A DNA stretch of 34,732 nt from Polyangia bacterium (GCA_030426145.1 JAUHZF010000052.1:1-34732), one strand, 5' to 3'. Counted from the stretch's first letter, positions 23,089-30,610 are shown. Translations and numbers: made by a program. The notes: generated by a model not told the origin, from the sequence alone.

Positions 23089-24291
23089 CTACTCGCCCTT
23101 GATGTTGCCCGCGAGGCTGAAGATCGGGAGGTACATCGAGACGAGGACCACGCCGACGACGCTCCCGACCATGACCATCATGATGGGCTCGATGAGCGAG
23201 GTGAGCGCGGCGACCGCCACATCGGTCTCGTCCTCGTAGAAGTCGGCGACCTTGTTGAGCATGGTGTCGAGCGCACCGGTCTGCTCACCCACGCCGACCA
23301 TCTGAACCACCATGCCGGGGAAGACCTTCACCTCTGCAAGTGGCTCGGCGAGGTTTCGACCCTCGCTGATCCTGTCGCGCGCGTAGATCAATCCCTCTTC
23401 GACGATGACGTTGCCGGAGGCCTTGGCCACGATGTTCATCGAGTCGATGATCGGCACGCCGGACGCGAGGAGGGTGCCCATGGTTCGGGAGAACCGCGCG
23501 ACCGTGATCTTCTGCATCACGGGCCCGAGGATGGGCAGCTTGAGGATCATCTTGTGCACGAACCGCTTGCCTTTCGGGCGGCGGTAGAACTGCACGGCAG
23601 CGAAGGCGAGAGCGATGCTGGCTGGGATGAGCACGGGCAGCGCGGCCACGAATCCGTTCGAGATCGCGATGACGACCTGCGTGAGCTTGGGCAGCTCGCC
23701 CTTGCCACCGAACTCGGCGAACATGTTCTCGAAGGCGGGGATGACGAAGGTCATCAACACCACCATGACGATGATCATGATGACGATGACCGCGATCGGA
23801 TAGGTGAGGGCACCCTTGACCTGGCGCCGCAGCTTCACGTTCTTCTCGATGTAGACCGCGAGCCGCTGAAGGATGGTGTCGAGAATACCGCCGACCTCAC
23901 CCGCGTTGACGAGGTTGACGAAGAGCTCGTCGAAGATCTTGGGGTGGCGACGCAGTGCGTCGCTGAAGGTGGCGCCCTGTTCGACCGTCGATTTGATGTC
24001 GAGGAGCGCGGCCTTGAGGATCGGATTGGGTTCCTGGCTCGAGAGGATGTCGAGGCACTGCACGAGCGGCAGGCCCGCGTCGATCATCGTCGCGAACTGA
24101 CGGACGAACTTGACCAGCTCGGTGTGGTCGACACCCGAGCCGAAGGTGAAACTCAGGCGCTTGCTGACGCGCTGCGGATTGAGCTGCTGCGCGCGCAGAC
24201 GACGTTCGACGGCCGCCTTGGTGTCAGCCACCATGACGCCCTTCTGCACCTCACCCGTCGGTCCTCGCGCTACCCAGGCAAACTCCGCCAT
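23089..24291 (-). CDS. pilC: Type IV pilus inner-membrane platform protein PilC
   Basis: 400 residues, the normal length. It sits in the inner membrane and couples the PilB/PilT motors to pilin assembly and retraction. The start MAEFAWVARGPTGEVQKGVM is typical of the family. Two T2SSF domains lie at about 60-182 and 262-385, each with the pattern F.RQ.ATM(I/L)xAGLPL / FSRTMGTLLASGVPI and NAGEVGG / GVGEQTGA. Transmembrane segments are at about 162-188, 212-236 and 366-392. It is followed by the PilS-like gene after three bases, the gene order known from Myxococcus. pilB, pilT, pilR and pilA are not next to it. The GspF name is the main alternative; the pilS neighbour favours PilC. Confidence 0.93.
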   Translation of the reverse strand: MAEFAWVARGPTGEVQKGVMVADTKAAVERRLRAQQLNPQRVSKRLSFTFGSGVDHTELVKFVRQFATMIDAGLPLVQCLDILSSQEPNPILKAALLDIKSTVEQGATFSDALRRHPKIFDELFVNLVNAGEVGGILDTILQRLAVYIEKNVKLRRQVKGALTYPIAVIVIMIIVMVVLMTFVIPAFENMFAEFGGKGELPKLTQVVIAISNGFVAALPVLIPASIALAFAAVQFYRRPKGKRFVHKMILKLPILGPVMQKITVARFSRTMGTLLASGVPIIDSMNIVAKASGNVIVEEGLIYARDRISEGRNLAEPLAEVKVFPGMVVQMVGVGEQTGALDTMLNKVADFYEDETDVAVAALTSLIEPIMMVMVGSVVGVVLVSMYLPIFSLAGNIKGE

Positions 24292-24299
24292 TGAGCGAA

Positions 24300-24329
24300 A
24301 GCATAGGGTCGTGGTGGCGCGGTGGTCAA
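24300..24329 (-). promoter_or_regulatory. Candidate sigma-70-type promoter of pilC, leaderless
   Basis: On the minus strand, TTGACC (24329-24324) and TATGCT (24305-24300) are separated by 18 bases. Transcription would start about two bases before the pilC ATG at 24291. There is no Shine-Dalgarno sequence before that ATG, which fits a leaderless transcript. Confidence 0.4.
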
Positions 24330-24426
24330 AGATGCCGATGGTCCCGCGACCCACGAGAGGAGCATTCGGTGCGAGTCCCACCCACGCGGACTCAGAAAGT
24401 AGGCGTTCGGGACACAAGCGGCGGGC

Positions 24427-24454
24427 TTGGCCCAACGGTGGGCGGGTATATAAG
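24427..24454 (+). promoter_or_regulatory. Candidate promoter of the serine hydrolase gene
   Basis: TTGGCC at 24427-24432 and TATAAG at 24449-24454 have a 16-base spacer, an unusually A/T-rich spot in this DNA. It would start transcripts about 30 bases before the ATG at 24491. It shares the short region between divergent genes with the pilC promoter. Confidence 0.4.
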
Positions 24455-24490
24455 GAGCCACGGAAGTGCGCGCCGAGGCGCGTGGCCGAT

Positions 24491-25687
24491 ATGTCGAGAC
24501 GCAACAGCACCCTCGGGGCCCAGATGGTGGATCTCACGCCGGTGGCCCGTCTGGTGACCGACCGGCACGGGGCAGCGCCGTGTGCCGTCGTCGGCTTCGC
24601 GTGGCGGGGGCGCCCCCAAGCAGCAGCCGGGGTCGTCGGTCGCGCCGAAGGCTGGTGCTACGGCTGGGGCGCGGCCGGAAAGCTGTGGACGGAGCCGCCG
24701 CCGGACGCGAGCGGTCCGGCGCCAGAAGCGCTCACGAGCCACCTGTTCGATTTGGCGTCGCTCACCAAGCCCGTGGTGGCGCTCGTGCTCGCGCGCCTGC
24801 ACCGTGAGGGCGAGGTCGATCGCATGGCGCCCCTCGGGAGCTTCTTGCCCGAGCTGAAGGATACGCCTAGCGGCGATGTGCCTCTCGACGCCCTCACCGC
24901 CCACCGGGCGGGCCTCGAGGCGCACCGGCTCTTCTACGTGCCCGATGCGCGAGCCCAACAACCGACGCGCGAAGCGACCCTGCTCGAGGCGGCGTCGGCG
25001 CGCCGACCCGAGTGCACGGCGCCCTGGCCCGGCGGAGACGGGTTTCCGCCGATCTACAGCGACCTCGGCTACATCCTCGTCGGGGCGGCCCTCGAAGCGG
25101 CCACCGGCGAAGCGCTCGATGCGCTGGTCGAGGACGAGGTGACCCGGCCCCTCGGGCTCAAGCTCGGAAGCATTCGTCGTCTGCGCAAGCAGCTGGTTGG
25201 CATCGAACGAACGGTGGTGCCGACCGAACGCTCGCCGTGGCGGGGGGGCATCATCCGGGCCCGGGTGCACGACAACAACGCCCACATCTTCGCGGGGGAA
25301 GGTACTGCCGGTCATGCGGGGCTGTTCGCAGACGTGTGGTCGGTGGTGAAGCTCGGCTCCGGTGTGCTCGACGCGTGGGCAGGCCGGCGCGACGACTGGT
25401 TGCGACGCGAAGACCTCCTGCCGCTGCTTCGGCCGCGCCCGGGCGGGAGCCACGCGGCGGGCTTCGATCGGCGTTCGGGGGCTCAGCCGTCGAGCGGGAC
25501 GCGCTTCGGACCCGCCAGCTTCGGCCACCTCGGCTACACGGGCACCAGCATCTGGATCGACCCCGAGGCCGCCTACGCGGGGGTACTCCTCACCAACCGC
25601 GTGCACCCATCGTCGGAGCACATCGCCATTCGGCAGGCGCGGCCCGCCGCCTACGACGCCATGGTGCGCCGCATCCAACGCGGTTGA
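24491..25687 (+). CDS. Beta-lactamase-fold serine hydrolase
   Basis: 398 residues. Class C beta-lactamase / penicillin-binding-protein family (Pfam Beta-lactamase), acting through an active-site serine. SLTK at 90-93 supplies the catalytic Ser90 and Lys93. Y189-S-D is the second element (the usual Asn is Asp), followed by LGYILVGAALEAATGE. GYTGTS near the C-terminus takes the KTG/HTG place. No signal peptide is seen, so it may be cytoplasmic and act as an esterase or peptidase rather than on antibiotics. ATG 24491 is taken; GTG 24482 and ATG 24524 are in frame. Ribosome-binding sites are weak for all. The stop lies one base from the stop of the M48 gene. Confidence 0.88.
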   Translation: MSRRNSTLGAQMVDLTPVARLVTDRHGAAPCAVVGFAWRGRPQAAAGVVGRAEGWCYGWGAAGKLWTEPPPDASGPAPEALTSHLFDLASLTKPVVALVLARLHREGEVDRMAPLGSFLPELKDTPSGDVPLDALTAHRAGLEAHRLFYVPDARAQQPTREATLLEAASARRPECTAPWPGGDGFPPIYSDLGYILVGAALEAATGEALDALVEDEVTRPLGLKLGSIRRLRKQLVGIERTVVPTERSPWRGGIIRARVHDNNAHIFAGEGTAGHAGLFADVWSVVKLGSGVLDAWAGRRDDWLRREDLLPLLRPRPGGSHAAGFDRRSGAQPSSGTRFGPASFGHLGYTGTSIWIDPEAAYAGVLLTNRVHPSSEHIAIRQARPAAYDAMVRRIQRG

Positions 25688-25688
25688 T

Positions 25689-26474
25689 TCAGCTGCTTCC
25701 GGCGCGGATCGCGGCCGCGCGCTCGACGGGTTCGGGGTGGGTGCTCAGCAGCTCGGGAACGGGCTGGGACCCCAAGCTCTCGAGGAAGCGAGCGAGGCCC
25801 TCTGGGTCGTGACCCGTGCGTTTGAGCAGGTCGACCCCGAAGGCGTCGGCCTCGGACTCCATGCTGCGGCTGTGGGCCAATCGGTCGAGCTCGGTGGCGC
25901 CGGCGGCCAAGGTGACGACGAGCTCGTCGACCTCGCCGATGAGCATCGTGATGACCACGCCGAAGGCCGCCCGACGGGCGAGGCCCTTCATCCCGTGTCG
26001 TTTGATGGCGTGGCCGAGCTCGTGGGCGAGCACGCCACGCAGCATGTCGTCGTCGTCTCCGACCCGGTCGAGCAACCCCGTGAGCACGAAGACCTCGCCG
26101 CCCGGCAGCGCGAAGGCGTTCGGCGTGTCGTCGACGACCACGGTGACGCGTGGATTGCCGAGGATGGCCGTCTCCTCCGGGGTCAAGGCCTGCTGGAGCT
26201 CGCCGAAGACGCGCTCCACGCGCTTCTTTTGGGCTTCGGTGGGTTCGCCCGCGGCCGCGTATTGGGCGCGGAACTGCTCTGCGCCGACCTCGCCGACCTT
26301 GGCGTCGGCGGTGACGGGCACGAAGTCGACGGCCTTCTCCGCACCCCATCCGATGCAGCCTCGACCGCCGAAAAACAGGGCTACGAGGAAGGCCAGAACC
26401 ACCCCGACCTCCACGGCCGTTCGCCTGCCGCTCTGACGGAAGCCGGGGGAGGTGGTGTCGGTTGATGTCGCCAC
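25689..26474 (-). CDS. M48-family metalloprotease, membrane-anchored
   Basis: 261 residues. One N-terminal membrane helix (about 19-36), then a periplasmic M48 domain. The zinc motif HELGHAIKRH has the catalytic Glu152, with His151 and His155. The third ligand motif ESEAD is at 206-210. FALPGGEVFVLTGLL (121-135) and the late STHPEPVERAAAI are family marks shared with BepA/LoiP-type proteases, which process or degrade misfolded envelope proteins. The hydrophobic segment (about 169-192) after the HELGH helix is part of the fold in this family. Start is GTG 26474. The gene is divergent from the AIM24 cluster, with about 78 bases between. Confidence 0.92.
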   Translation of the reverse strand: MATSTDTTSPGFRQSGRRTAVEVGVVLAFLVALFFGGRGCIGWGAEKAVDFVPVTADAKVGEVGAEQFRAQYAAAGEPTEAQKKRVERVFGELQQALTPEETAILGNPRVTVVVDDTPNAFALPGGEVFVLTGLLDRVGDDDDMLRGVLAHELGHAIKRHGMKGLARRAAFGVVITMLIGEVDELVVTLAAGATELDRLAHSRSMESEADAFGVDLLKRTGHDPEGLARFLESLGSQPVPELLSTHPEPVERAAAIRAGSS

Positions 26475-26552
26475 GCCGTCGGTATAGCACCGGCCTGGCT
26501 TTCACCAGGAAGGGTCGTGACGGCCCGAGGGTGGACAGCGGAGGACGGGGAG

Positions 26553-27248
26553 ATGCCGCAACACATGGTGAAGTACGAGCCCACCTTCTCGATGCTGGAG
26601 GTGAACCTCGCACCGGGAGAAGTGCTCATCGCAGAAGCCGGATCGATGGTCGCGCGTGCCAGCAACCTCGAGATGGACGTGAAGCTGAACGCGGGGAAGA
26701 ACCCCGGCTTCTTCGGCAAGCTGAAGGCGATGTTCATCGCACTCATCCGCAAGGTGGTCGGCGGTGAGACCTTCTTCGTCAACCACTTCCACGGCGGCCA
26801 GGGGGGCTGGGTCTGGCTCGCTCCCGCGCTCAGCGGTGGCGTGCGGCATATTCCGCTCCAGGGGCAGACCATGCTCTTCAGCACCGGAGCCTTCCTCGCG
26901 AGCGCTGGCGACGTCGACCTCAAGCTCCGCTTCGGCGGGCTGCGCGCGTTGCTCGCCAAGGAGGGCGCCTTCTTCCTCGAGGCGTCGGGTCACGGCGACC
27001 TCTGGGTCAACAGCTACGGCGCCATCGACGAGATTTACTGCAACGGCACCTACGTGGTCGACAACGGCCACATCGTGGGCTTCGACTCCAGCCTCGACTT
27101 CAAGATCAAGACCCCAGGCGGCGGCGCCATGGGGTTCTTCGGCTCCGGTGAGGGGCTCGTCTGCGAGTTCACCGGCCAGGGTCGCATCCTCATTCAATCC
27201 CGCAACCTGGGCGCCCTCGTGGAGTGGCTCACCCGCCTGATGCCCTGA
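26553..27248 (+). CDS. AIM24-family protein, first of three
   Basis: 231 residues. The start at ATG 26553 has a Shine-Dalgarno GGAGG eight bases upstream; the frame is open 12 codons further but without family character. AIM24 (DUF124) proteins form a beta-rich fold. Yeast AIM24 is mitochondrial; the bacterial role is not established. Family marks visible: LIAEAGSMVAR, VVGGETFFVNHF, TGAFLASAG, GDLWVNSYGAIDE, VDNGHIVGFDSSL and GSGEGLVCEFTGQGRILIQSRN. It has a longer hydrophobic insert (FFGKLKAMFIALIRK) than the two later copies. No signal peptide or membrane helix. Thirteen bases separate it from the second copy, so they form one operon. Confidence 0.93.
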   Translation: MPQHMVKYEPTFSMLEVNLAPGEVLIAEAGSMVARASNLEMDVKLNAGKNPGFFGKLKAMFIALIRKVVGGETFFVNHFHGGQGGWVWLAPALSGGVRHIPLQGQTMLFSTGAFLASAGDVDLKLRFGGLRALLAKEGAFFLEASGHGDLWVNSYGAIDEIYCNGTYVVDNGHIVGFDSSLDFKIKTPGGGAMGFFGSGEGLVCEFTGQGRILIQSRNLGALVEWLTRLMP

Positions 27249-27261
27249 CGGAGGACACTCG

Positions 27262-27930
27262 ATGCAGGTCAACGTATTGTACCGCCCGTCGCAGACGGTC
27301 GCGCAGGTCTGGCTCCAGCCCAACGAGTCGATCATGGCCGAGTCGGGCGCCATGATGGGCATGTCGACGAACGTCGACATGCAGACCCAGTCCGGCGGCT
27401 TCATGAAGGGCCTCAAGCGCCTGTTCGGCGGTGAGTCCTTCTTCCGCAACACCTTCACGGCTCAGGGAGGGCAGGGAGAGGTCTTGCTCACGACGCCGCT
27501 TTGCGGCGACATGGCCGTGCTCGATGTCGGGCAGCGGCAGTGGCAGATCAGCAACAGCGCCTTCGTCGCCTCGAGCACCACGGTCGACGTCCAGACCCAG
27601 GGAAGCGGCAAGGGCTTCTTCTCGGGCGCCGGTCTCTTCATCCTGGGCACCCAGGGCCAGGGGCAGATCGTGGTCGGCTCCTTCGGCGCCATCGAGCCCG
27701 TGAACGTCAACGGTGAGCTCATCATCGACACCGGCCACCTCGTCTGCTGGGACGCCAATCTGCAATACACGGTGGGCAAGGCCAGCAACGCAGGGTGGAT
27801 CGCGTCCTTCCTGAGTGGCGAGGGTCTCGTGTGCCACTTCCAGGGACAGGGGCAGGTCTACGTGCAGACCCGCAACGCGCAGGAATACGGATCCACGGTC
27901 GGCCGCATGTTGCCGCCCGTTCAGAAGTGA
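27262..27930 (+). CDS. AIM24-family protein, second of three
   Basis: 222 residues. A GGAGG ribosome-binding site lies seven bases before the ATG. Family marks: IMAESGAMMGMSTNVDMQT, LFGGESFFRNTF, SNSAFVASSTTVDVQTQ, FFSGAGLFILGTQGQGQIVV, DTGHLVCWDANLQYTV and LSGEGLVCHFQGQGQVYVQTRN. The recurrent even spacing of Gly, Gln and Thr fits a beta-strand-rich fold. It is clearly paralogous to both neighbours; by shared words it is nearer to the third copy. It lacks the first copy's hydrophobic insert. Ten bases separate it from the next ATG. Confidence 0.93.
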   Translation: MQVNVLYRPSQTVAQVWLQPNESIMAESGAMMGMSTNVDMQTQSGGFMKGLKRLFGGESFFRNTFTAQGGQGEVLLTTPLCGDMAVLDVGQRQWQISNSAFVASSTTVDVQTQGSGKGFFSGAGLFILGTQGQGQIVVGSFGAIEPVNVNGELIIDTGHLVCWDANLQYTVGKASNAGWIASFLSGEGLVCHFQGQGQVYVQTRNAQEYGSTVGRMLPPVQK

Positions 27931-27940
27931 CGGAGGAGCC

Positions 27941-28630
27941 ATGCATTCAGAGGTCAAGCACAACCCCGATTTCGCCACGGTCCACGTCCAGTTCCACCAG
28001 CCCGGCGAGCAGATCGTGGCCGAAGCAGGGGCCATGGTCGCCCGCGACACGGCGGTCCAGATGGAGACCAACATGCGCGGTGGTCTCGGCAGCGCGCTCA
28101 AGCGCAAGCTGCTCGGCGGCGAGAGCCTGTTCCAGAACACCTTCACCTGCACCCAACCCGGGCAGAGCGTGTGGATCGCGCCGGCGCCGGAGGGAGCCGT
28201 CACGCAGATCGATCTGCAACCCGGCCAGGAGATGTTCCTGCAGTCGGGGGCCTACCTCGCCTCCACCTCGGGGATTCAGCTCGACACCAAGTGGCAGGGC
28301 GCGAAGGGCTTCTTCAGTGGGGAAGGCCTCTTCCTCCTGCGCGCCTACGGCCAAGGGACCATCTGGTTCTCGAGCTACGGCGGGATCCACGCCGTCGACA
28401 TCGGCCAGCAGTACCACGGCTACGTATGCGACACGTCTCACATGGTCGCCTTCACGCAAGGCCTCAGCTACCACGTGGACAAGGTCGGTGGCATGAAGAG
28501 CCTCTTCCTCAGCGGGGAGGGGCTCGTGTGCCGCTTCCAAGGACAGGGGCGGCTGTGGATGCAGACGCGCAACCCTGGCGCCCTCGCCGCCTTCCTCCAG
28601 CCTTTCCGGCCCGTTCAGAGGAGCAACTGA
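27941..28630 (+). CDS. AIM24-family protein, third of three
   Basis: 229 residues from ATG 27941, with GGAGG four bases upstream (CGGAGGAGCC). Family marks: IVAEAGAMVARDTAVQMET, LLGGESLFQNTF, LQSGAYLASTSGIQLDT, FFSGEGLFLLRAYGQGTIWF, SSYGGIHAVDI and FLSGEGLVCRFQGQGRLWMQTRN. The first half carries LAS and AEAG words shared with copy one. No membrane segment or signal peptide. Three different AIM24 copies in one operon suggest a hetero-oligomer or distinct partners. A strong hairpin 22 bases after the stop probably ends the transcript. Confidence 0.93.
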   Translation: MHSEVKHNPDFATVHVQFHQPGEQIVAEAGAMVARDTAVQMETNMRGGLGSALKRKLLGGESLFQNTFTCTQPGQSVWIAPAPEGAVTQIDLQPGQEMFLQSGAYLASTSGIQLDTKWQGAKGFFSGEGLFLLRAYGQGTIWFSSYGGIHAVDIGQQYHGYVCDTSHMVAFTQGLSYHVDKVGGMKSLFLSGEGLVCRFQGQGRLWMQTRNPGALAAFLQPFRPVQRSN

Positions 28631-28651
28631 GCCCCGATTCATACGCTCGGG

Positions 28652-28687
28652 CCCCTCGCGGAGGACTTGTGGTACCTTTGCGAGGGG
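28652..28687 (+). terminator. Strong hairpin after the AIM24 operon
   Basis: CCCCTCGC (28652-28659) pairs perfectly with GCGAGGGG (28680-28687). Including two G-U pairs the stem reaches 13 base pairs around a 10-base loop. It lies 22 bases after the last AIM24 stop. There is no U tract, so it could be a terminator or an RNA stability/regulatory element. Confidence 0.55.
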
Positions 28688-28735
28688 AAGAGAGGGTTCC
28701 CTTCGGAACTTTCGCCAATAACCCCAATTGCATCG

Positions 28736-28814
28736 AGGCCTTCACCCTGGCTAGAGTGAAGGCCTAGACCCTCGAAGGAGGGTCACCAGGGGCGGTCACA
28801 TGCGGCCGCCCCGG
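28736..28814 (+). promoter_or_regulatory. Three adjacent hairpins in the leader of the FHA gene
   Basis: Three inverted repeats follow each other closely: AGGCCTTCAC/GTGAAGGCCT (28736-28765), GACCCTC/GAGGGTC (28767-28784) and GGGGCGG/CCGCCCC (28789-28812, extended by CC/GG to 28786-28814). The last stem takes up two bases of the Shine-Dalgarno GGAG (28813-28816) of the gene that starts at 28823. This could allow control of translation or of transcription through to the gene. No known riboswitch class was recognised. Confidence 0.5.
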
Positions 28815-28822
28815 AGCCCCTG

Positions 28823-30292
28823 ATGGCACCAACTCCGAAGTGGCAGCTGGCGATTGAGGATGACGAGGGTCAAACGACAACCCTCGACCTCAGCCAGCCG
28901 GAGTACACGGTAGGTCGAGGCGAGGACAACGACGTCCGCCTGACCGAGCGCAACATCTCGCGCCGCCACGCCACCTTCCAGCGCAGCTCGAAGGGATGGC
29001 AGGTCTACGACCACGGCAGCTACAACGGGACCTTCCACAACGGGGAGCGGCTCGAGCAGGACAGCCCGATCCTCCTGAACCCCGGGGACATCATCAACCT
29101 CGGCGACTACCGCATCGAGCTCATCGATGCCGCGGTCACCTTCGCCGAGGAAGAGCCTCAGAAGAATCGCCGCCCCGACCGCCTCGTGGTCGTCATCGGC
29201 CCGCAGCCCGGGGTTGAGTTCTCGCTCATCGGCGACCGACTGATGGTGGGTCGCGCCGAGGAGGCGAGCATCTCGATCAACCACGCCTCGGTGAGCCGGC
29301 ACCACGCCGACATCGTGGCCCTCGGCCAGGGTCGCTGGGAGGTGGTCGATCAGGGGAGCAGCAACGGCATCCGCATCAACGGAGTCGAGCTTCGTCGCGG
29401 CATCATCGAGCCAGGGGATGCGCTCGAGCTGGGCGATGTGCGGCTGCGGTTCGTGGCCGCCGGCAAGCACTTCCGTCCCGTCATCGACCTGAGTCAACAG
29501 CTGCCAGCCCTGCCCTTCGAGGGCATGACCAAGAACGGCTCGGCCGGGCCGGGGAGCTCTGCCGGGCGCAGCGTAGGCACCATCGCGGCCGTGCTCGCCG
29601 TGGTCGCGGTGCTCGCCGTGGTGGGATTTGCCGTCATGGTCGGCGGCTCGGAGGTCGATCCTGCGGCGCCCGAGACCGGGATGGCCCAGTCGGAGGACGA
29701 GGCGCGCCAGTTTCTGCTGCGCGCTCAGGCCGAGGCCGACGGCGGCGACATCGAGAGCGCGCACAGCATTCTCCAGAAGATCCCGGAGAGCTCGGCCGTG
29801 CGTGACGATACGGCCTACCACGAGCTCGAGGATCGCTGGGCCGACCACATCTTCGACAAGGCAGAGAAGGTCGAAGGCGTGGAGGAGAAGCGCAAGCTCT
29901 ACCTCTCGGTGGCCGATGCCACCACCGTCAGCGCCGAGAAGCGTCGCGAAGCGGCCGACAAGGCCTTCGAGCTTCAGTCCGAAGAAGAGAAGAAGAAGCA
30001 GCGGCCCGACTACAAGCCGCAACCGGGTCTCGTCCCCCAGCCGGTGCTGCCGAAGAACCCCGGGGACATCTACGACACGCCCGATCCCAAGACGCCGCCG
30101 CCCAAGAAGGAGCCGGTGCCGCCCAAGTTCAACGAGAGCGCCGAGAAGCAGCGCTTGATGAACAAGATGGGGTCGGGGTCGGCGAGCGAGACCGAGCTGC
30201 GCATGCTCCGCGCCATCTGCATGAACGACGGCGACCGCGCCTGCCGCAACGCTGCCACCGCAGCGCTCAAGGCGAAGCAGAAGAAAAAGTAG
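28823..30292 (+). CDS. Double-FHA single-pass membrane protein
   Basis: 489 residues. Two forkhead-associated domains bind phosphothreonine. FHA1 (about 28-100) has VGRG, NISRRHA and GSYNGTFHNG. FHA2 (about 141-212) has VGRAEE, SVSRHHA and GSSNGIRING. All the usual binding residues (Gly-Arg, Ser, His, Asn) are visible in both. A transmembrane helix follows at about 253-274. The C-terminal periplasmic part has TPR-like helices (FLLRAQAEADGGDIESAHSI) and a Pro/Lys-rich stretch. Phosphothreonine made by Ser/Thr kinases such as the one at 17839-20928 is the expected ligand. ATG 28823 has GGAG six bases upstream. It follows the AIM24 operon but has its own structured leader. Confidence 0.92.
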   Translation: MAPTPKWQLAIEDDEGQTTTLDLSQPEYTVGRGEDNDVRLTERNISRRHATFQRSSKGWQVYDHGSYNGTFHNGERLEQDSPILLNPGDIINLGDYRIELIDAAVTFAEEEPQKNRRPDRLVVVIGPQPGVEFSLIGDRLMVGRAEEASISINHASVSRHHADIVALGQGRWEVVDQGSSNGIRINGVELRRGIIEPGDALELGDVRLRFVAAGKHFRPVIDLSQQLPALPFEGMTKNGSAGPGSSAGRSVGTIAAVLAVVAVLAVVGFAVMVGGSEVDPAAPETGMAQSEDEARQFLLRAQAEADGGDIESAHSILQKIPESSAVRDDTAYHELEDRWADHIFDKAEKVEGVEEKRKLYLSVADATTVSAEKRREAADKAFELQSEEEKKKQRPDYKPQPGLVPQPVLPKNPGDIYDTPDPKTPPPKKEPVPPKFNESAEKQRLMNKMGSGSASETELRMLRAICMNDGDRACRNAATAALKAKQKKK

Positions 30293-30308
30293 AGCAGCGG
30301 GCTCGCTC

Positions 30309-30448
30309 GATCTCGTGCTCGTGCGCGATCTCGTGCTCGTGTGCGATCTCGTGCTCGTGTGCGATCTCGTGCTCGTGTGCGATCTCGTGCTCGTGTGCGA
30401 TCTCGTGCTCGTGTGCGATCTCGATCTCGTGCTCGTGCTCGGTCTCGA
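30309..30448. repeat. 18-bp tandem repeat block
   Basis: Six head-to-tail copies of an 18-bp unit, GATCTCGTGCTCGTGTGC, fill 30309-30416; the first has CGC in place of TGC at its end. A decayed partial copy (GATCTC, GATCTCGTGCTCGTGCTCGG) continues to about 30448. It begins 17 bases after the FHA gene stop. The repeat is open in several frames, but the resulting peptides are pure repeats and no gene is supported. With the next block it fills the otherwise gene-free 318 bases between 30292 and 30611. Confidence 0.93.
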
Positions 30449-30588
30449 GAACCTCGAACCTCGAACCTGGAACCTGGAACCTCGAACCTGGAACCTCGAA
30501 CCTCGAACCTCGAACCTCGAACCTGGCACCTCGAACCTGGAACCTCGAACCTGGAACCTCGAACCGCGAACCTGGAACCTCGAACCTG
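30449..30588. repeat. Heptanucleotide repeat, 20 copies of GAACCTS
   Basis: Exactly 140 bases made of twenty 7-bp units, GAACCTC or GAACCTG, with two units mutated by one base (GCACCTC, GAACCGC). C and G variants alternate irregularly. It follows the 18-bp block directly and ends 22 bases before the stop of the glycosyltransferase gene. Because 7 is not a multiple of 3, all frames stay open, producing spurious reading frames on both strands. Confidence 0.96.
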
Positions 30589-30610
30589 GAAACCTAGAGG
30601 ACCTCGAGGC

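Noticed and set aside
22267..24294. 675-codon plus-strand open frame
   Set aside because: Antisense to pilC and the PilS-like gene; composition is Asp/His/Gly-rich shadow coding.
24291..24490. Sigma-54 promoter for the pil genes
   Set aside because: No GG-N10-GC element of the form TGGCAC-N5-TTGC was found on the minus strand; a sigma-70-type pair fits better.
28796..30529. 577-codon minus-strand open frame with SRF and STRSHT repeats
   Set aside because: Antisense to the FHA gene and running through the tandem repeats; the repeat peptides follow from repeat DNA, not from selection.
30309..30588. CRISPR-like array
   Set aside because: Units are directly adjacent with no unique spacers and no cas genes are present; they are simple tandem repeats.
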